Part shown: positions 43,114-54,062 of the stretch, piece by piece
How positions within the stretch are numbered: the first letter of the stretch is position 1
How the letters are laid out: every line of letters begins with the position of its first letter
Assembly (NCBI GenBank): GCA_946965045.2
Contig: OX337242.1
Location: 1,736,001-1,800,000 of the forward strand
Length of the DNA: 64,000 nt
From: Epithemia pelagica
Taxonomy: Eukaryota; Bacillariophyta; Bacillariophyceae; Surirellales; Surirellaceae
Direction: 5' to 3'
The notes under the pieces: model-generated
What the model was told of the DNA's origin: nothing
Seen by the model: only the letters and a program-made list of their open reading frames with translations
Databases searched by the model: none
Made by a program: the position numbers and the translations under genes

Positions 43114-44750
43114 ATGTCGATCATCCAACACGAAGGTGACAGTGACAACTCCATTCTTCACTTTACCTCGACCTGTGGCATACAGTCCTCCCTGATCTGC
43201 TGTCAGTCCTACGCTTATTTCATCGCAGACTGTCTGACATCGTGCATATTATCACCACCCAAAGAGCAATTACAATCCATTCTTACCGCCACAGCTTCCT
43301 GGTTGATCCGCCAACAGCGATGGATTGATGTTTCTTCTTCAATCCAATATGAAAATAATCATCCGTGTATCATTTTTCAATACACCTTCGAAGAAGTCCT
43401 TCATCAAGTCGGTTCTCATATGCTTCAGTGGCTGAATGGAGAAGACGATGAAAACCTTGTATCCATTTCAGAAAGCATGGACCCGCTAACATCATACTTG
43501 AATTGAAATGCATACCTCAGTTTGCCGTTTGTGAATGCAAAGGTTGTTTGGAATGCACATCGTTCGTTGTTGGAGAGACAAATGATTTTCCCGAAGGCTC
43601 CATTACCGACCTGATTCTCTTTTGGATCCAACGCAACCAAGCTCATTTTCTTGTAACGGACAACAATTCTGGTAAATCAATGGAGCCTAAGTCACGGGAG
43701 AGTATATTTCCACTTCTATCCCAATATATTGGACGGCAAATCGATACCACAAGGGTATCTCAAGACGCAAGAACCTCCACGGCTTCCAACAACAAGTTCA
43801 GTCGCCACTCCAGTCCGTCTCGACATAAATATCAAACTCGACAACAAAATCATCTTCTATCTCAGGACATTTTACTGAGTTCCAAATCACGGACAAAGCC
43901 ACACTACGATGACGGTCGTCGTTTCAAACACGGAGACCCATTCAAAATATCCCCATGCAGAATTTCCTGTCCCAATCTACCTCTACGTCCTAGTGATTCA
44001 ATCATTGCTGAAAGAGTGACTCTCATTGAAGATCTGAAACAATTCCACGAGATAGCAAAGATGTCTGGGCTACATTCTCCAAGGGACGCTTGGGAGGACT
44101 GGATGGATTGTGGGGCAACAGACAAGCTTGCCGACAAAGCTTTTATGTGTCTCATTATAATTCTTATGAGCTCCAGCACCACCGACAGTCAATTGGCGGC
44201 ATTCATTCCACAAATGTTTTCCAGTGGACTTACATCAGCGGACGGTGTAATAGAGGTATCACAGCGGATTGGAATGGATGCCTTTTGTGCCCTCATCTCT
44301 CCAGTTGGTCGATTCCACCAAAATGCAGAAAGAATTGTACATGCGGCATCTTATTTTGTTGTCAAACACAAAGGCCGCATTCCATCTGATATATCCATCC
44401 GAGAACTCACCTCTTTATTCGGAATTGGATACAAGACAGCACAGATCATTGTCTCAAGTGCATTCGGTCGAATGGACGGAATTCCTTCGGATGTCCACGT
44501 CATTCGCTGGTGTGAGGCACTCAAATGGGTGCCACCACTTGCAAATGACGGTCTCCTTTGTTCCAAGTGCATTGAACAATGGCTGCCTAAATCCAAATGG
44601 CATCTTATCAATCCACTTTTTGGGGCGTTTGGTCAGCTCATTCAAAATCCTGATACACGGCCACCTCTCTTGAGCCTATTGGAGGAGAAGGCTTCGGATC
44701 TGTTGAAATCTGTCTTTCTCAAAATGCTGAAGGCATATGGCAAAAACTAA
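43114..44750 (+). CDS. Endonuclease III/NTH1-like HhH-GPD DNA glycosylase, encoded inside the hAT transposon
   Basis: Two overlapping frames: 43114-43506 (130 aa, MSIIQHEGDSDNSILH, no recognised domain), then one base back an open frame from 43452 to 44750. The second has a Cys-rich start (FAVCECKGCLEC), a basic middle, and a C-terminal HhH-GPD domain. That domain shows AFMCLIIILMSSSTTDSQLAAF (NTH1 has SSQTKD here), ISPVGRFHQNAERIVHAASYF, and the helix-hairpin-helix LTSLFGIGYKTAQIIVSSAFG with the catalytic Lys of bifunctional glycosylases. GIPSDVHVIRWCEALKWV keeps the catalytic Asp. WLPKSKWHLINPLFGAFGQLI matches the NTH1 segment just before its iron-sulfur cluster, but the four cluster cysteines are absent. 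NTH-type enzymes excise oxidised pyrimidines and nick the strand. Here a role in transposition, repair of excision sites or removal of modified bases is inference. The join may be a lesion, a frameshift site or two proteins. Confidence 0.8.
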
Positions 44751-44802
44751 TTCTTCTAATATATAGATTTTTACGGTACTTCGTACACTACCCTTCACAA
44801 TT

Positions 44803-47800
44803 TCATTCACTCGCTGAATCTTTGGCCTCATCTTCTTCCCTATTGTCGTTATCGCCCGTGTCATCCCTCTCGCCTTCGTTACTATACTCTGCGTCTGAAT
44901 CATTTTCCTCACTGTGGCTATCACCGACGACTTTATTCAACATATGCTCCAAGTTACTTGCCACATTTTCCTCTGTGTCAGAGCCGGCCTCTGAATCTTG
45001 AACCCGTACCGCCGACTCAGGAGTTGCACCTTTCTTCTTCTTTGCCCTGGGTGAGCGTCGGACTTTGCTGTGATTCTCTATCCTCTTTGGACTTTATCCG
45101 GGATGATGGTTTTTTCTTAGACCCGCTTTTGGAACCTGTGGACTTGAGTTTGGTTTGTTTTGCTTTCTTTTGGACAGGTGGTGTCTCATTCGCTTTTCTC
45201 TTCTTTGAACCACTCCCACTTGTTCCAGTAGTCGGCTCAGCATTCGTGCCTTTGTCTTTGTCTTTGCTTGCCGCTCTTTTCTTCTTTTCTTCCGCTGCCA
45301 GTTTTCTTGATTTCTCTAAGCAATCGAGCCGTTTGATTTCTTCTCGTAGATGAAAAGTTATGGCCTCGTCGTTGTCAATATCTTCATCTTCGACAACGGA
45401 TTTGTCCTCCTCATTGTCACTTACATCCGACAAGTCAATCTTCACCACTTGAATGTCGTCAGCTGTCATGGGAACTTCGGCTTCCCCTTCTCCGTCGCCC
45501 AGATCAGGGAAATATTCATAGGTTGGATCGGGAGAGTTCGTTGCAAGAGGGTCTTGTTCAGACGACTTCTTCGCTTTGGAGTTGAAGTCGTCCAAAGCCT
45601 CGGTGGCTTTCATTAGCAACATGTTGCGAAGATACTCGGCTTGCTCCGTGTCTTCGAACAAATGCGGAGTCTTCTTCTTCTCATTACCGATTGCTGTTGC
45701 ATGTGACGGATCAGTATCCTGTGTATTGGACGGTGTATCATCAGTGTTTCCGACCTCGCTTGCCTGGACCTCGGTTGCCTGTTTCGCCACATTGCCTGTA
45801 TCCGTGGACGTTCCCCCAGTGCTGGTTGCAGTCTCTGCAGTCTTCTCCACCGCCTCGTCGTCATCATCATCGTCGATGGCGATCACTTCTGCTTCCCGTT
45901 TCTTATTCTCAATAGCAATCTCTCGTTGGACAATCTCGAGGCGAATCTTTCTGGTTAATTTCTCCATCGCCCTCATCTCGAAATTCTTGGCTGTTGTTTT
46001 GGATTGAAGTTTGTCTTGTTGAAACCAGGAACCGAGTGAAAATACTCGTTCCTGAAAAGCATTAGTGACAGGCTTTGTAAGCCAAATCACAGCCGATGGG
46101 AACACGTGGGGAAAATTGTCCTTGTTGTGATCCCACCACGCCATTACATCAAAATACTTGCCAACCACTAAGAAGTCTCGGTCCTGACAAGCCAACAGGA
46201 ACCTGGATTTGTCAGCCGGTTTCCACTTTTTATAGTCGTTCGTGTAGGCTTCTGTTGGGTATTTGGCAATGACCTCGTTCCATTTAGTGTCAATGTCCCG
46301 CTTGCAAGCCCGACGAAAATCGCGCAAACTATCTTCACAAGTCTGTTTCAGCACTTTGGCTATTCGAGATTCTTCATCGGCAAGCGAGGCCTTTCCCGTT
46401 ATACTCAACAATGCACGTTCATTGAGTTCTTGGGACTCCCTGAACGCACGGAATGGGTTGAATTTTTGGAACGGCATATTCGTTGTGGTGGAAGTATTGG
46501 TGTTTTGTTCAGGTGGAGACGTTGTGGTGGTCGAGTGAGACGTCGTAGTGCCCGTCGTAGTGCTGGTAGTTTGTTGGGCTTGTTTTGATAACAAGGAACC
46601 GATTGTTGAATAAGCCTTGTTGCTGAACTTTTTGACCATGTCCTTCAAGAAAAGGTCCTTTACTCGATTGGCATCATTTTGGTCATACACACCCAGCGAC
46701 TGGAAGAATTTCCCAAACATATTTGTTGTCAACGGGTGTGCCATCAAGGCCTTTTCAGAATCATCGTTGAGAGAGCCACCATCGTCTCTTTTGCGTCGAC
46801 CTTCCACCAAAAGTGTCTTGAATTCCGCGAGAATCCGACAGATAAGTTTGCGTGGTCCACTTTTCAAGTCCTTGAAAGACATTCCCACTCTTTCCAATTG
46901 GGGAATAGTTTTGTCCCCATTCCATCTCTTGTCTCTTGGTGTTGTAAGCGTCACAGGGAGACATCCAATTGCTTCTTTCGTAGTTTGCATCCGGTGTGTG
47001 TGAGCACGGGCAAGATAGATCTGCATTAGGGCCGCAGACGACGAACCTGGTTCGTCCGATTGGATAGAGATAGAAGCCTCTTGCAAAACAACAAGAATGG
47101 CCTCGTACTGTGCGAGTAATTCCCATTTGTCTTGATCGGGATAGTTGTCCTTGAAATCCGGATCAGTACCGAAGTTTCGATTGACATAGTCATCGAAACA
47201 CCATTTGTTCCGTAGTAGATACTGTATTGTCAACACGCATCCACTCACTCGAGTCTCGTTGGGTAATGGGATTTGAACTACGGACTGGTTCATGCGTTCC
47301 ATGTCCTCTCGCACATTGTCAAAGCGATGGTTGGCTTTTTTGGACATCAACCAGGCGGCAAACTTTTTGAATTCGGTGTACAGTTCCACAAAGCTCTTGT
47401 TGTCGTCAATAATTTCCTTGTTCTTGGTCCTTACCACTAACCCCGTGGCATGCTTTAAGACCAATTCGGCCTTATGCATGTCGCATTTGCCCACAGCCGA
47501 AGAACTCGTAATGTATTTCCCCGCCAACACTGCCGAAGCAGTGTTGTCGTTGACCGAGGAACATAGGTCAGTTTTGTGAAACCCCACCGTCTGGAGCAAC
47601 GAGTGGGTTAGCTTGGCGACTTGTACAGCAGTATGGCCTTTGGTTTGTGCCAACCCAATCGGGATCCGGTATATGGCGCAATTCCGAGGGTCGCAAAACA
47701 TTACCGTGACTCCAAGGACATCATATTGTTTTGCCTGCCACACATCGTGACATACCGTTGCGAACGGTATTTCTTGTCGACAAATCTTTTTATAGTGTTG

Positions 47801-48655
47801 ACGAACACGGAAAGAGAGCTTCGATATAGTTCGGATAAACTCTTGGTACGATGTGACTCGCATAGACGTCACTTCCCGTCGACTGAGTTTTTCCGGTTGG
47901 GATTTGCGAAGAAGGTTGGCGTTTTTGATTGCGAAATCAATCATCTTCCGAAACTCTGGTTTCTCCACAATGGAGGCGGGTAGACAGCAATCGTTGACAC
48001 ATTGGTAAATGTGTTGTTGCATTTGTTGTCGAATGGTTTTCTTCGTAATCATGCCCGAACCATCACGGAACATGGTCATCTTTGTCTGGGTGGTGCCTTG
48101 TTCCGGTTCACTTTGTGCTTGTGCATCTTCTTTCGTACCAGGAATGACGAAGTCCTTATGATTACTGTCTGTATGTTGCTTGATGTTGGAGGGCCTGCTA
48201 CGACTTAGCATGATGATAGCGTTGCTCAAAGGAGTGTCTGGGTTTTGTAGGCAGAGAGGACATAGAACACATCTCTTAGTGACGACGGAAAAAGGAAGTA
48301 GCTTCTCAGTTTTGTTGGGAGAGGACTTCTTCGCAAGTTGCTCCTGTTCTTCTTGTGCGGCCTTGAACGTGTCATTGATGCGTTGGAATCCTTTGTACAT
48401 TTCAAGGTTTTGTGGGTCATGTGAGGAAATAAAATTTGAGAATTGGGGCCAGTCGATGTGCACAGCAAATTTCCAAAGGGGTGACAAGTTTTGGTGACCA
48501 AAATGATCGGGCGGCGGCTGTTGGAACTTAGGAACAATGTCCTTTTCGCTTTGGAGGAAAGAGCGGTGGGCTTTCTGCTTTTCGGCATGAACCTTCTCGG
48601 ATTGCTTCTTCTCAGCGGCACGGGTTGCTTTGGATTTTTTCTGACGAGGGGCCAT
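44803..48655 (-). CDS. hAT transposase with BED-type zinc finger
   Basis: I choose the start ATG at 48655 (MAPRQKKSKATRAAEKK); 51 upstream codons are open but hydrophobic and unlikely. The frame runs to 45017 (1212 aa). A BED-like finger lies at about residues 130-162 (CVLCPLC...HTDSNH). The RNase H-like core has CHDVWQAKQYDVLGVTVMF (first Asp, about 303), SSVNDNTASAVL (second Asp) and the family's C-x-x-H motif KCDMHKAELVLKHA. The C-terminal dimerisation block is FQERVFSLGSWFQQDKLQSKTTAKNFEMRAM (about 857-890). The tail is Lys-rich (NLS-like) and acidic. The annotated frame stops after QGKEEERCNS; a neighbouring frame encodes PRAKKKKGATPESAV and an acidic end at 44803. A one-base loss may therefore have truncated the last 70 residues, which probably does not affect catalysis. 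Confidence 0.88.
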
Positions 48656-49214
48656 GGTGAACTGAATCGATTGGACTGGTTGGCTGTTGGATGTTGGCTG
48701 TTGGCTGCTGTCGAAAATTATGAGACTCACAACAGAGAGCGATGGATGAAGATGCAACAGAGGTGAATGTGAATGTGTGTATGTATATGAGGCAATGGCG
48801 ATGATCACTCATGTGCTGTCAAAAAGATTTACGTGCCTGCGAAGCGTGAGAGAAGAATGAGAGAATGTGGGTACTTCGAGGATTCAGAGACGTACCTATG
48901 GACTTAGAAGTAGTAGAATACCATTAAGAGTACTTACTTCTGGTGCTTTAAGTAACACAGGGGGGTGGGTAGTACTTGATACGGTTACTTAAAGTATCAG
49001 AAAAATTAGCAAGTACTTGCGATGGGTACTTACAAGGAAGCGATAAGATGAGCGGTACTTGCGGTGGGGTACTTAAGGTGGTACAGGAAAATATAGGTAC
49101 TTTTTGGTGAGGACATAGGGAAAGGAAAGTACATGGCGAAGAGAAGAGGGACTTGGACCAAGGAAAGTCATAAAGTACGCGAAAAGTAGTACTTTTGGAA
49201 AAAATAGGTACTTG
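48656..49214. repeat. hAT right subterminal zone with AAGTAC/GTACTT array
   Basis: This noncoding zone upstream of the transposase start, mainly 48885-49214, has many GTACTT/AAGTAC motifs mirroring the left side. It must contain the transposase promoter. Confidence 0.75.
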
Positions 49215-49230
49215 GTACTTCACAACCCTG

Positions 49231-49278
49231 ATCCCGATGCGTAAAATGGCTTCAACGCATCTCGTCACGCCGGCATAA
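49231..49278 (+). pseudogene. Last codons of the Penelope-like RT
   Basis: After the hAT and one copy of ATCCCGAT, the frame continues CCG ATG CGT AAA ATG to TAA at 49276-49278. Confidence 0.45.
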
Positions 49279-49915
49279 TCACTATAAATCACTATCGTAA
49301 ATTTTGTAGGATACGGTTGTATGTACGTTATTCTAGTCTTGAATAAGCTTATGTATTCGAACATCCACAAGACTATTTAAGAATGAGAAAAATCTAGCGA
49401 GCGAGCCTGCGTCGTGGTTTTTGTATCCATCGGATACAAAATATGTATAAAATGTATCCAATGGATACATGGGTACAACTGGGGACAAAGGGGGTACAGT
49501 TCGTTCAAAAGGGTACATAGTTCATCCTTCGCCTAATGTACCCCTGTATCCGTTTTGTACAAAAGGATACGTATTTTATCATATTTGGTAAATATGGACC
49601 TAACGGATGACTGACAGGTTCATATTTTGGGTTGCATCTCGTCACGCCGGCAAAATCACTGAAACTCACTGTAAATATTGTAGGACTATTTAAAATCTAG
49701 CGAGCGAGCCTGCGTCGTGGTTTTTGTATCCATCGGATACAAAATATGTATAAAATGTATCCAATGGATACATGGGGACAACTGGGGACAAAGGGGGTAC
49801 AGTTCGTTCAAAAGGGTACGAGTACATAGTTCATCCTTCGCCGAATGTACCCCAGATTTGGTCCTGTATCCGTTTTGTACAAAAGGATACATCTTTTATC
49901 AAATTTGTTAAATAA
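49254..49915. repeat. Imperfect tandem repeat with hairpins (possible Penelope terminal repeat)
   Basis: Copy A starts at about 49256 and copy B at about 49633, both with CATCTCGTCACGCCGGCA. A conserved block from CTAGCGAGCGAGCC (49394 and 49688) is about 220 bp long and nearly identical. Copy A has about 80 bp more before it. Each copy contains GTATCC/GGATAC palindromes, including GTATCCGTTTTGTACAAAAGGATAC-like stems. Copy A overlaps the end of the Penelope-like gene. Confidence 0.75.
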
Positions 49916-50532
49916 GGGCCTAGTAGCCGGTGACTCACACGTGTCCTTGTTGATTACTTAGCCGTCATGTATTAAATGCGATTTCTATTTAGTCTTGCAG
50001 GTCGCGAACATGTTTTCTACCGGACTGCTGTCGCGCGACCAGTTCTTTCGTCACCTAGCACCTAGCCCACAGACGATTTTTGTTCCTACTCCTAAGATAC
50101 AAATATCGGTGGTCATTCGCAGATTTCACTCAGCATTCCCAGTTTTCAGATGCCGGTTGGTATCAATCTTCACTTCGGACGACTGCCGCTGTCGGAGCTC
50201 CGCAATTCGGTGCATATCATGAATCCTACAACTCTCGTCGATCGGCAAGTCGATGATGGGTTTATGCTGGTCATGTCCTATCATTCGGTACTGGAAACAG
50301 CATGGCGCCTCCTACTGGTTCCGAACATGGTCAACAATGTTGGTTTCTCCCGTGGCATACTGCCGTCTGTCAAGAACTTGGAGGATCAACTCTCTCCAAA
50401 CACACAAACTTGGATGGTCTCATAAAATCTGATTCGACAAGTTTGCCGAGCATCGAGCAAGCTACATCAGATTTTGAGTGAGATAATACCGGCCGAATAT
50501 AGAATCAGAAAACCACGTTTGTTTCAAGCACC
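49916..50532. other. Intergenic region upstream of the VWD gene
   Basis: This 617-bp region is the presumed promoter of the VWD gene. A 91-codon open frame (50150-50425) has no recognisable features and is not called. No repeat seen. Confidence 0.4.
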
Positions 50533-53500
50533 ATGAAGTTGTCAACTGCCGTCGTCTTTCTTGCTGCGACCATCCACAAGAAGGCCGCCGTGGAAGGTAC
50601 TACGCACATGGTGTTTCCTGCTCCCGAATCGGATCCAAGCTACCAGGTAAGTACAGTCCGCAAACGTTGTGTCACCACACTTTGACCTTTGAACAGGTGA
50701 AACTAATCATCAAGTGCACAGAAATGTGGTCTCGACTATCCAGCAGACCATCATATCGCCTGCCAAAATCCCGACTATCCGAATTGCGAAGGTTCGAAAC
50801 ACGGAGTTTCGTGGGGAAGGTGCTTTGCACGGCCTCCTCTCGAGACACTTGCGGTCGATCCTCGGTACCACCGATGCGGACAGGACTTTGGGAACGCCAA
50901 CTTTGGGAATGAATGTCAGGATCCTGACTACCCTGACTGCGTTCGGGGCTTTTGCTATGCAAGGTCCACGAATCCCATGCCTCTAGATCCTGAAGCTCCC
51001 CGACCGGACCCCAGTGGACAGACCTGTCATACGGACCACACCGGTCAGGACAACGTTCATCACTGTCAAGACCCCAACTATCCTGTTTGCGAAGGTCACA
51101 TCTTTGGGAAGCAGTGGGGCAAGTGCTTGTCCAAGTCCACGGATGGAATTAAACTCTTGGATGACCCCCCAGTGAAAGCAGGTGTCGTGTACGAGCAAGA
51201 AATGATCCTTTCCCATAATGACAGCGATCCAAAACTTACGGTCCATGAAGGTGATGAAATCGCTGGCGTGCAGACTTGGAGTGATGCCTTTCACTTTTGT
51301 TTGGCAAAGGGCCGAAGGCTCCCATACCGCTACGAGTGATGCAATGGAAAATGGGATCGGTATGTTGGCAGTGATGTTTGGGGAGGGCTTGTGCCAGGAC
51401 CCGAGCACAAGTGGACTGCCGTTGCGGACAACTTCAATCTAGGCACGCTGCTTCAGCTTGCAGACGCTGTTTCTGCGAGCGGCGTTAGCGAAGTCTGCAA
51501 GACGTATCTTCCCGGCCCGGCTGCCTACCCAGAGAAAAAGGTCTTTGATCCGTTCTGTAAGAAACCGGATAGTTGCGAGGGCAAGGAATGCTCGTTGGAA
51601 TGTCCAGCCACTGCGAAGGTGGGCTTCTACCCTGATCCCAATGACTGCCAAGCCGTTTGCTACTGTTCTGGATCTGAGAGTGGTTCGTTTTGGGAAAAGG
51701 TAACAGAAGATGAGACAGAAGTTTGGGATCCATGGTGCGAAGGTTCCAGGCCTCTTGACGGAGACAATGTGCCTTTGGGGTAGGTGTGAGAGTATACAGT
51801 GTCGTGGTCGTTTTGTGAACCTTCTTCTAACTCATTTTTTATTTGTACACCACCAGAGGTATGAACGGAGGTTGCAAGAACAAAGAGTTCTATGTGAATG
51901 ATAAGAGCTACTGCAATGGCAATACCAACGATCAGAGGAAGCTTTCGCCGTTGCGTGATGAAAATCTCATTGACCCAGGCTATCAGCCATCCATTGATAC
52001 CGTCATGTGTGTGAAATCCGCAAAATTTGATCCATCTCAACTGAACCCCACCTGTGCGGCTGCTTGGGGTGATCCACGTAAGTTCACGTGTGCTGGCTTG
52101 AAGTGTAGCAGTCAAAGCACGACAGGAGAAGGATATTTTCATGTCGGCGAATTGGTCATCTTACCTGCTCGTTTTGTTTCAGATATTGTCACCTACGATG
52201 GGCTTCGTTACAGCTGCCAAGGACAGGGCGATCATATCCTTGCAAAATCTCTTGACTCGGGCTTTGAATTCAAGGAAAGTTCAAGAAGCCTCGCGACAAT
52301 TCAATCAAAGGCGTGACGCTTATGACTGGATTCCATTTGAGAACTGGAAATCCCAATGAACCCGATGTTGAGTTTGATATCAGTACCTTACACCGTAAAT
52401 GGTGGATTGGCGGACAGTCGGTAAGTCACCTCCTAAACGAAGCCTGCTTGACAGTAAACAAAATCCAGGCAGTGTTCCTAACTTTTTTGTTCCATTCTTT
52501 TCCATCAAAGAACGACGGGATTGATCGGAACTATGGTCAACTTGGCACCCAGACTACTGGTACACCACATCTCCAGTACTTTGCCTCTCGCGGTGTTCGC
52601 ATGTTCTACTATCCAGAGTCCCGGATTCAGCTGAAGGTAACCTACAACTTCCATAGCCGCGATAGACTTGGATACTACATCAACATTGAATTGTGTCTCC
52701 CAGATGAACTCAAGGAACAGCGTATCATTGGGTTGTTTGGTTCTCCGGACGCCATTATCGAGAATGATTGGATGGACATGACCGCAGCTGCACTTCCCAT
52801 CACCGATACAAAGTGGGAGGAAGCATTCAACTACTGTAAGGAAAATTGGTGTATCGAAGATGAAAGCCAAAACAGATTCCACAACAAGTTCACCTGCGAC
52901 GATGAGTATGACCCTACTCTTGAGAACTTAGTCAACAATTTGGACCAATCCTCTCCATTGTATGGCATTTGTGGAAGTGATCCAGAATGTATCATGGACG
53001 GACTGGCAGGTGGTCTGGAAGTTGCAGCGCAGACCAAGCGACAGCAGAGTGCGATGAACATACCTGAAACGCCGGTGGAGCCACCGGCGGAACCAGAAGA
53101 GGAGAAGATGGAGGAGGAGGAACAGAAAAGGAGTCGGGAGGAGGAAGAACAGAAACTAGAGCCTACGAGCAACAAAGGAAGTGGCAGTGGTGATCCCCAT
53201 TTCAAGACGGTAAGCTGATATATGTGTCCTCATTGCATCTCTGCTGGCTCTGGCACAGCCCTGACAAACTTCCTTTTCTTGTACTGTAACGAGTCCAGTG
53301 GACGGGTGACAAATTCGACTATCACGGGGAGTGTGATCTTGTATTAGTCGATAACCCTCTTTCAACAATGGACAAGGAATGAAGCTTCACATCCGCACAA
53401 CGCGTGTTCGATATTTTTCGTTTATCGAGAAGATTGCTCTTCAGATTGGCACTGATGTCTTGGAGTTTGCCAACGATGCGGAGAAGTTTTTCATCAATGG

Positions 53501-54062
53501 GGAAATGGCTGAATCCAACAAGAAACACCACAAAACCATGCTTGGTGGTTTTGTGGTGCGCCGTGATCCTAATGCTCTTTCGGTTCGCCTCCGGGACGGA
53601 AGTGGCCCGCATAAACGTATGGGCGCTGCCAAGATCGACTTTCATACTCGCAAAAATGGTTTCCCTGCTGTAGTCGTAGATGGAGGAAGCAGTGACATAT
53701 TCCAGGGCAGCTTGGGTCTTTTGGGTGAATGGAGTACAGGCAAGAAAGTTGGCCGAGACGGCAAGACAGAGTTTATTGTCGACGGCCCCGCCGACGAAGA
53801 CGGTGCCACTGCATTTGCCTTGGAATGGCAGGTTCGTGAGAACGAGCCCATGTTGTTCCACGATTCTCGCTTTCCTCAGTTCCCATACACTTGCACTCCC
53901 CCTGCGAAGCGATCAGGACGATTGGGAGACTCTGCGCTCCGCAAGGAAGCCGAGGAAGCCTGCTCTCACTGGAAGGAGGATAAGGATGATTGTATCTTTG
54001 ATGTGATTGCAACCCGAGATGTGTTGGTTGCGGGAGAAGGGCATATTGTGCATGTGGAATGA
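50533..54062 (+). pseudogene. Secreted Cys-rich GDPH/VWD-domain protein (diatom adhesive-like), four coding lesions
   Basis: Modelled exons are 50533-50646, 50723-51779, 51857-52420, 52511-53209 and 53299-54062, all GT-AG. A short signal-like N-terminus (MKLSTAVVFLAATIHKKA) precedes repeated Cys motifs (CQNPDYPNCEG, CQDPDYPDC, CQDPNYPVCEG). Two Cys-rich middle regions, a beta-rich region and an acidic coil follow. The end is GSGSGDPHFKT/WTGDKFDYHGECDLVLVDNP, a von Willebrand D-type domain with the GDPH autocleavage motif. GDPH/VWD modules are known in mucins and in diatom adhesive-trail proteins. The coding frame is broken four times: one base lost near 50760, in-frame TGA at 51337-51339 (YRYE-stop-CNGKW), one base lost near 52275 (GG run), and one base lost near 53360 (T run). 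Such clustering, absent from the neighbouring 7-kb gene, suggests a pseudogene beside the transposon pile. Confidence 0.75.

Larger units (their letters stand above)
42521..49230. mobile_element. Autonomous-type hAT DNA transposon carrying an NTH1-like DNA glycosylase
   Basis: The 6710-bp element has perfect 16-bp terminal inverted repeats CAGGGTTGTGAAGTAC (42521-42536 and 49215-49230). It is bounded by a perfect 8-bp target duplication ATCCCGAT (42513-42520 and 49231-49238). TIR start, 8-bp duplication and transposase motifs all indicate hAT. Inside, a glycosylase gene (+, 43114-44750) and the transposase gene (-, 48655-45017) converge with a short gap. Both subterminal zones are dense in AAGTAC/GTACTT. 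Perfect ends and target duplication imply recent movement. Confidence 0.95.
33678..49278 (+). mobile_element. Penelope-like retroelement, interrupted by Copia-2 and by a hAT transposon
   Basis: The left limit is uncertain, between the MITE and the RT start. The element's coding sequence is 34041-36269. It continues after the Copia-2 insertion at about 42408-42520 and after the hAT insertion at 49239-49278, where it ends in TAA. When both inserts and one copy of each target duplication are ignored, the frame stays open across both joins. This supports a single original gene. The tandem repeat after 49254 may be its 3' terminal repeat. Confidence 0.6.

Noticed and set aside
43504-43506. Assigning the first 130-aa hAT frame to a known zinc-finger family
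   Set aside because: Cys residues are scattered and do not form a recognised spacing.
49600-49620. Hammerhead ribozyme core (CTGATGA...GAAA) in the terminal repeats
   Set aside because: ACGGATGACTGACAGG superficially resembles it, but the conserved core bases and stems are not present.
50150-50425. 91-codon frame before the VWD gene
   Set aside because: No signal peptide, motif or conservation clue and an ordinary length for chance; left as intergenic.
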